From Solirubrobacteraceae bacterium (lineage in GTDB: Bacteria > Actinomycetota > Thermoleophilia > Solirubrobacterales > Solirubrobacteraceae), in the NCBI GenBank assembly GCA_019683665.1, contig JADGIB010000009.1:1-26388 (forward strand): a stretch of DNA of 26,388 bases, written 5' to 3'. Numbering within the stretch: the first letter of the stretch is position 1; every line of letters starts with the position of its first letter. Positions 21,916-26,388 of this stretch are shown in pieces. The notes below the pieces were generated by a model that saw only the letters and a list, made by a program, of their open reading frames with translations, had not been told where the DNA came from and did not search any database. A program made the translations under genes and the position numbers.

Positions 21916-22509
21916 GTGGGCGTGCCGTTCGTCGGTCTGACGGGCGGCCTCGGAGCCGGGAAGTCGACCGCGCTGGCCGCGCTCGAGCGGCTCGGCGCGG
22001 CGACGATCTCGACCGACGCCGTCGTCCACGAGCTGTACCGGTCGCCCGACGTCGTCGCCGCCGTGGTGGGCCGCTGGGGTGACGGCGTCGCGCCGGGCGG
22101 TGTCGTGGACCGCGCCGCGATCGCCGAGCGCGTCTTCTCGGACCCCGGGGAGCGCGCCTGGCTGGAGCAGCTGATCTGGCCGCTCGTCGGCCGGCGCGTG
22201 GCGGAGTGGCGCGAGGAGGTCGCGCGCCGAACCCCGCCGCCGGTCGCCGGCGTCGTCGAGACGCCGCTGCTGTTCGAGGCCGGGCTCGAGGGCGCCTACG
22301 ACGCCACGATCGCCGTCGTCGCGCCCGAGGAGGTCCGCGCCCGGCGCGCCGCGGCCCGCGGGCACGCCGCGGTCGACGAGCGCGCCGCCCGCCAGCTCCC
22401 GCAGGAGGAGAAGGCCCGGCGCGCGACGTTCGTCGTCGTCAACGACGGCACCGAGGAGGACCTGGCGCGCAAGCTGTCGGACGTGCTTGCCAAGCTGGGG
22501 GACCCGTGA
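21916..22509 (+). CDS. coaE: Dephospho-CoA kinase
   Basis: Phosphorylates dephospho-CoA at the 3'-ribose hydroxyl, the last step of coenzyme A synthesis. The 197-aa protein has the P-loop GGLGAGKST (10-18), TISTDAVVHELY (usually DAD...), and ETPLLFEAGLE, the CoaE substrate-binding motif. GTG 21916 is chosen since it gives the standard VGLTGGLGAGKS N terminus; GTG 21922 in the same frame is equally possible. The stop overlaps the next gene as GTGA (22506-22509). There is no C-terminal UPF0157 domain, in contrast to mycobacterial CoaE. Confidence 0.96.
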   Translation: MGVPFVGLTGGLGAGKSTALAALERLGAATISTDAVVHELYRSPDVVAAVVGRWGDGVAPGGVVDRAAIAERVFSDPGERAWLEQLIWPLVGRRVAEWREEVARRTPPPVAGVVETPLLFEAGLEGAYDATIAVVAPEEVRARRAAARGHAAVDERAARQLPQEEKARRATFVVVNDGTEEDLARKLSDVLAKLGDP

Positions 22510-23129
22510 GCGTGCACGCCGCCCACCGCCGCCGTGCCCGCAGCCGCGCCCGCGGCCGCCGTCGCCTCCTGCTCGCGGCCGTCCTCGCCGTCGCCGGCCT
22601 CGCGCTCGTCGTCGCGCTCCTGCCGACGATGAGGAACGCCGCCCAGGAGCTGACGCTCCCGCTGCGCCACGAGGACATCATCCGCCAGCAGGCGCGCGAG
22701 AAGAACCTGCCGCCCGACCTGATCGCCGGCGTCATCTACGCCGAGTCGCGCTTCTCCGACCAGACGTCGCACGCGGGCGCCCGCGGGCTCATGCAGATCA
22801 CGCCCGAGACCGCGGAGGCGATCGCCGCCCGCACCGGCGGCGTCGCGTTCGTCCAGGACGACCTCTCCGACCCGCAGATCAACATCGCCTACGGGTCCTG
22901 GTACCTGCGCCACATGCTCGACCGCTACGGCGACAACGTCGAGCTCGCGCTCGCCGCCTACAACGCCGGCCAGGGCAACGTCGACCGCTGGATCGCCGAG
23001 GCGGCCGCCGCGGGCCGCCGGCTCACCGTCGACGACATCCCGTTCCCCGAGACCCGAGCCTACGTGCAGCGGGTGCTCGAGGCGCGCGACGACTACCGCC
23101 GCGCCTACCCCGACGAGCTCGGGCTCTGA
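22506..23129 (+). CDS. Membrane-anchored lytic transglycosylase (SLT type)
   Basis: Cleaves the MurNAc-GlcNAc bond of peptidoglycan. The 207-aa product starts at GTG 22506, inside the coaE stop (GTGA). A strongly basic N terminus (12 Arg in 20 residues) is followed by one membrane helix (about 21-40), so the enzyme is anchored with its catalytic domain outside. The SLT domain has the catalytic Glu80 in VIYAESRFSDQTS, the substrate motif GARGLMQITPETA, and ALAAYNAGQGNVDRW. This is the E. coli Slt/MltE-like family-1 arrangement. Co-translation with coaE is unusual in function and may simply reflect compact packing. Confidence 0.93.
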   Translation: MSVHAAHRRRARSRARGRRRLLLAAVLAVAGLALVVALLPTMRNAAQELTLPLRHEDIIRQQAREKNLPPDLIAGVIYAESRFSDQTSHAGARGLMQITPETAEAIAARTGGVAFVQDDLSDPQINIAYGSWYLRHMLDRYGDNVELALAAYNAGQGNVDRWIAEAAAAGRRLTVDDIPFPETRAYVQRVLEARDDYRRAYPDELGL

Positions 23130-23155
23130 CCGGCGCCGGCGAGGCGGCGATGATC

Positions 23156-23161
23156 TAGCCT
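23156..23161 (+). promoter_or_regulatory. Likely -10 of the glycosidase gene
   Basis: TAGCCT ends seven bases before the GTG at 23169. There is no Shine-Dalgarno in between, fitting a leaderless transcript. Confidence 0.4.
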
Positions 23162-23168
23162 GCCGCGC

Positions 23169-24329
23169 GTGGTCAGGAGGGTGCTCGTCGCCGCGCTGGC
23201 GGCGTGGGGGCTGATCCCGGGGGTCGCGGCCGCGCAGCGCTCGGTCCCGCCCGGGTTCCTCGGCGTGGTCGCCGACCGGGCCGCGGTCGACGGGACCGTC
23301 CCGCTGGAGACGCAGATGCGCCTGATCCGCGGGGTCGGGGCCGAGACCGTCGGGCTCACGTTCCCGTGGCTGGAGGCGCAGCCGTACCGCAGCCCCGACG
23401 AGGTCCCGCCCGGCGAGGCCGGCCGCTTCGTCGCGGCCGCCGACGGGGTGCCGACCGACTGGAGCGCGATCGACGCGCGCGTCGCCGCCGCGGCGCGGGC
23501 CGGGCTGCGCGTCCACCCCGTCGTCATCGCCGCCCCGCCGTGGGCGCGCCGCAACCCGGCGGCCGAGTTCTCGCCGCCCGCCGACCCGCAGCGCTACGCG
23601 GCGTTCTGCGCCGAGCTCGTGCGCCGCTACGGCCCCGGCGGCGCGTTCTGGGCCGAGCGCCCCGACCTGCCGCGGCGGGAGATCCGCGCCTGGCAGCTGT
23701 GGAACGAGCCGGTCGGCGGCGACGGCGACGCGACCCCGAGCGTCTTCTGGGTCGACGACGACCCGTTCCACGTGCGCTTCGTCCCGCTCATGCGCGCCGG
23801 CCACGCGGCGATCAAGGCCGTCGACCCGGGCGCGACCGTCGCCCTCGGCGCGCTCGTCGGTCAGAGCTGGAACACCCTCCAGCTCCTCTACGACGCCGGC
23901 GTGCGCGGCACGTTCGACGCGGTCGCCCTGCACCCGTACACGGCCCGCCCGGAGAACGTCGTGCGGATCGTGCGGCTCGTGCGCCGGACGATGGCCCGCA
24001 ACGGCGACGGGGCGCTGCCGATCCAGATCACCGAGCTCGGCTGGCCCGCCTTCGACGCGCCCGACGTCGTCCGCCTCGGCCGCCGCCAGGCCGCGCGCGC
24101 CCAGGAGGCCTGGCTGGCGGAGACGTTCACGAGGCTGGCGCGGGCCCGGCGCGAGCTCGGGCTGGAGCTCGTGCTCTGGTACACGTGGATCGGCCGCGAC
24201 CGCTCCGAGCGCGACGCGTTCGACCACAGCGGGCTGCTGCGCCTGGACGGCGGGCGGCTCGTGGCCAAACCGGCGCTCGGCGCGTTCACGGACGTGGCCC
24301 GGGCGATCGCGCGCGGCCGGATCCGTTGA
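23169..24329 (+). CDS. Secreted clan-A glycoside hydrolase (GH39/GH5-like)
   Basis: Probable exported TIM-barrel glycosidase of 386 aa. A signal peptide (about 1-23, VLVAALAAWGLIPGVAAA) is present. The retaining clan-A pair is visible: acid/base Glu180 in WQLWNEPVGG and nucleophile Glu289 in IQITELGWP, about 109 residues apart. AVALHPYT carries the His-x-Tyr usual before the nucleophile strand. The substrate cannot be named; GH39-like enzymes act on xylosides, arabinosides or exopolysaccharides. GTG 23169 is used because it gives a basic start (VRR) to the signal. It follows the lytic transglycosylase by 39 bases but has its own -10, so it may be transcribed separately. Confidence 0.82.
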   Translation: MVRRVLVAALAAWGLIPGVAAAQRSVPPGFLGVVADRAAVDGTVPLETQMRLIRGVGAETVGLTFPWLEAQPYRSPDEVPPGEAGRFVAAADGVPTDWSAIDARVAAAARAGLRVHPVVIAAPPWARRNPAAEFSPPADPQRYAAFCAELVRRYGPGGAFWAERPDLPRREIRAWQLWNEPVGGDGDATPSVFWVDDDPFHVRFVPLMRAGHAAIKAVDPGATVALGALVGQSWNTLQLLYDAGVRGTFDAVALHPYTARPENVVRIVRLVRRTMARNGDGALPIQITELGWPAFDAPDVVRLGRRQAARAQEAWLAETFTRLARARRELGLELVLWYTWIGRDRSERDAFDHSGLLRLDGGRLVAKPALGAFTDVARAIARGRIR

Positions 24330-24355
24330 GGCCGGGCGCTGGCCTGAACGACCCG

Positions 24356-24361
24356 TACCCT
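24356..24361 (+). promoter_or_regulatory. Likely -10 of uvrB
   Basis: TACCCT ends seven bases before the uvrB GTG at 24369. No SOS (LexA-type CGAAC-N4-GTTCG) box is visible in the 39-base gap to the preceding gene, and no Shine-Dalgarno. Confidence 0.4.
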
Positions 24362-24368
24362 CTGGTTC

Positions 24369-26387
<2,019 letters not shown>

Positions 26388-26388
26388 G

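Noticed and set aside
24330..24368. SOS/LexA box before uvrB
   Set aside because: No CGAAC-N4-GTTCG-like sequence in the gap.

Overview
The window is very GC-rich DNA with GTG starts, 4-bp gene overlaps and almost no intergenic space. It looks like a high-GC actinobacterium. The gene order trp - liv - polA - rpsA - coaE - uvrB matches what I recall of the conserved actinobacterial chromosome core. A dedicated trpF (many Actinomycetes instead use the bifunctional PriA) and a collagen-like protein with the N-terminal style I associate with Solirubrobacterales point to a deep lineage such as Thermoleophilia. That placement is inference.

Layout. (1) 196-2779: trpF-trpB-trpA, joined by ATGA overlaps, the last steps of tryptophan synthesis. 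(2) 2827-9681: a branched-chain/polar amino-acid ABC transporter cluster. It starts with a 56-aa membrane peptide, followed by two tandem but diverged LivK-type lipoproteins, LivH, LivM, LivG, LivF and a 93-aa membrane protein translationally coupled to LivF. Two inverted repeats sit between livK1/livK2 and livK2/livH and probably set expression ratios. (3) 9678-10580 (-): a TIGR01777-type NAD(P)-binding epimerase whose stop codon overlaps the preceding gene's stop in a shared CTAG. (4) 10670-13255: polA. (5) 13259-20520: a block between polA and rpsA. It holds a collagen-like secreted protein gene with two apparent compensating frameshifts, a YdcZ-type DMT protein, a CPA1 K+/Na+:H+ antiporter with an RCK_C domain, an ArsB/NhaD-type permease, a NarL-type histidine kinase/response regulator pair, and a convergent geranylgeranyl-reductase-like flavoprotein. 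(6) 20592-26387: rpsA, coaE, a lytic transglycosylase, a clan-A glycosidase and uvrB, all on the plus strand.

Most notable signal. A perfect 7-4-7 palindrome, ATGGGGA-N4-TCCCCAT, occurs upstream of both the antiporter gene and the permease-kinase-regulator operon. In both places it lies at almost the same distance from a -10-like hexamer. I see no third copy. This suggests a self-contained regulon in which the local NarL-type regulator controls two ion transporters and its own operon. At the antiporter gene the same geometry places the expected start at an ATC codon, so its translation start is a real puzzle.

A second general theme is promoter style. Six genes have a TANNNT hexamer ending 7-9 nt before the start codon and no Shine-Dalgarno, suggesting widespread leaderless transcription. 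livK2 and the response regulator, by contrast, carry good Shine-Dalgarno sequences. No rRNA, tRNA, CRISPR, insertion sequence or phage genes were seen.
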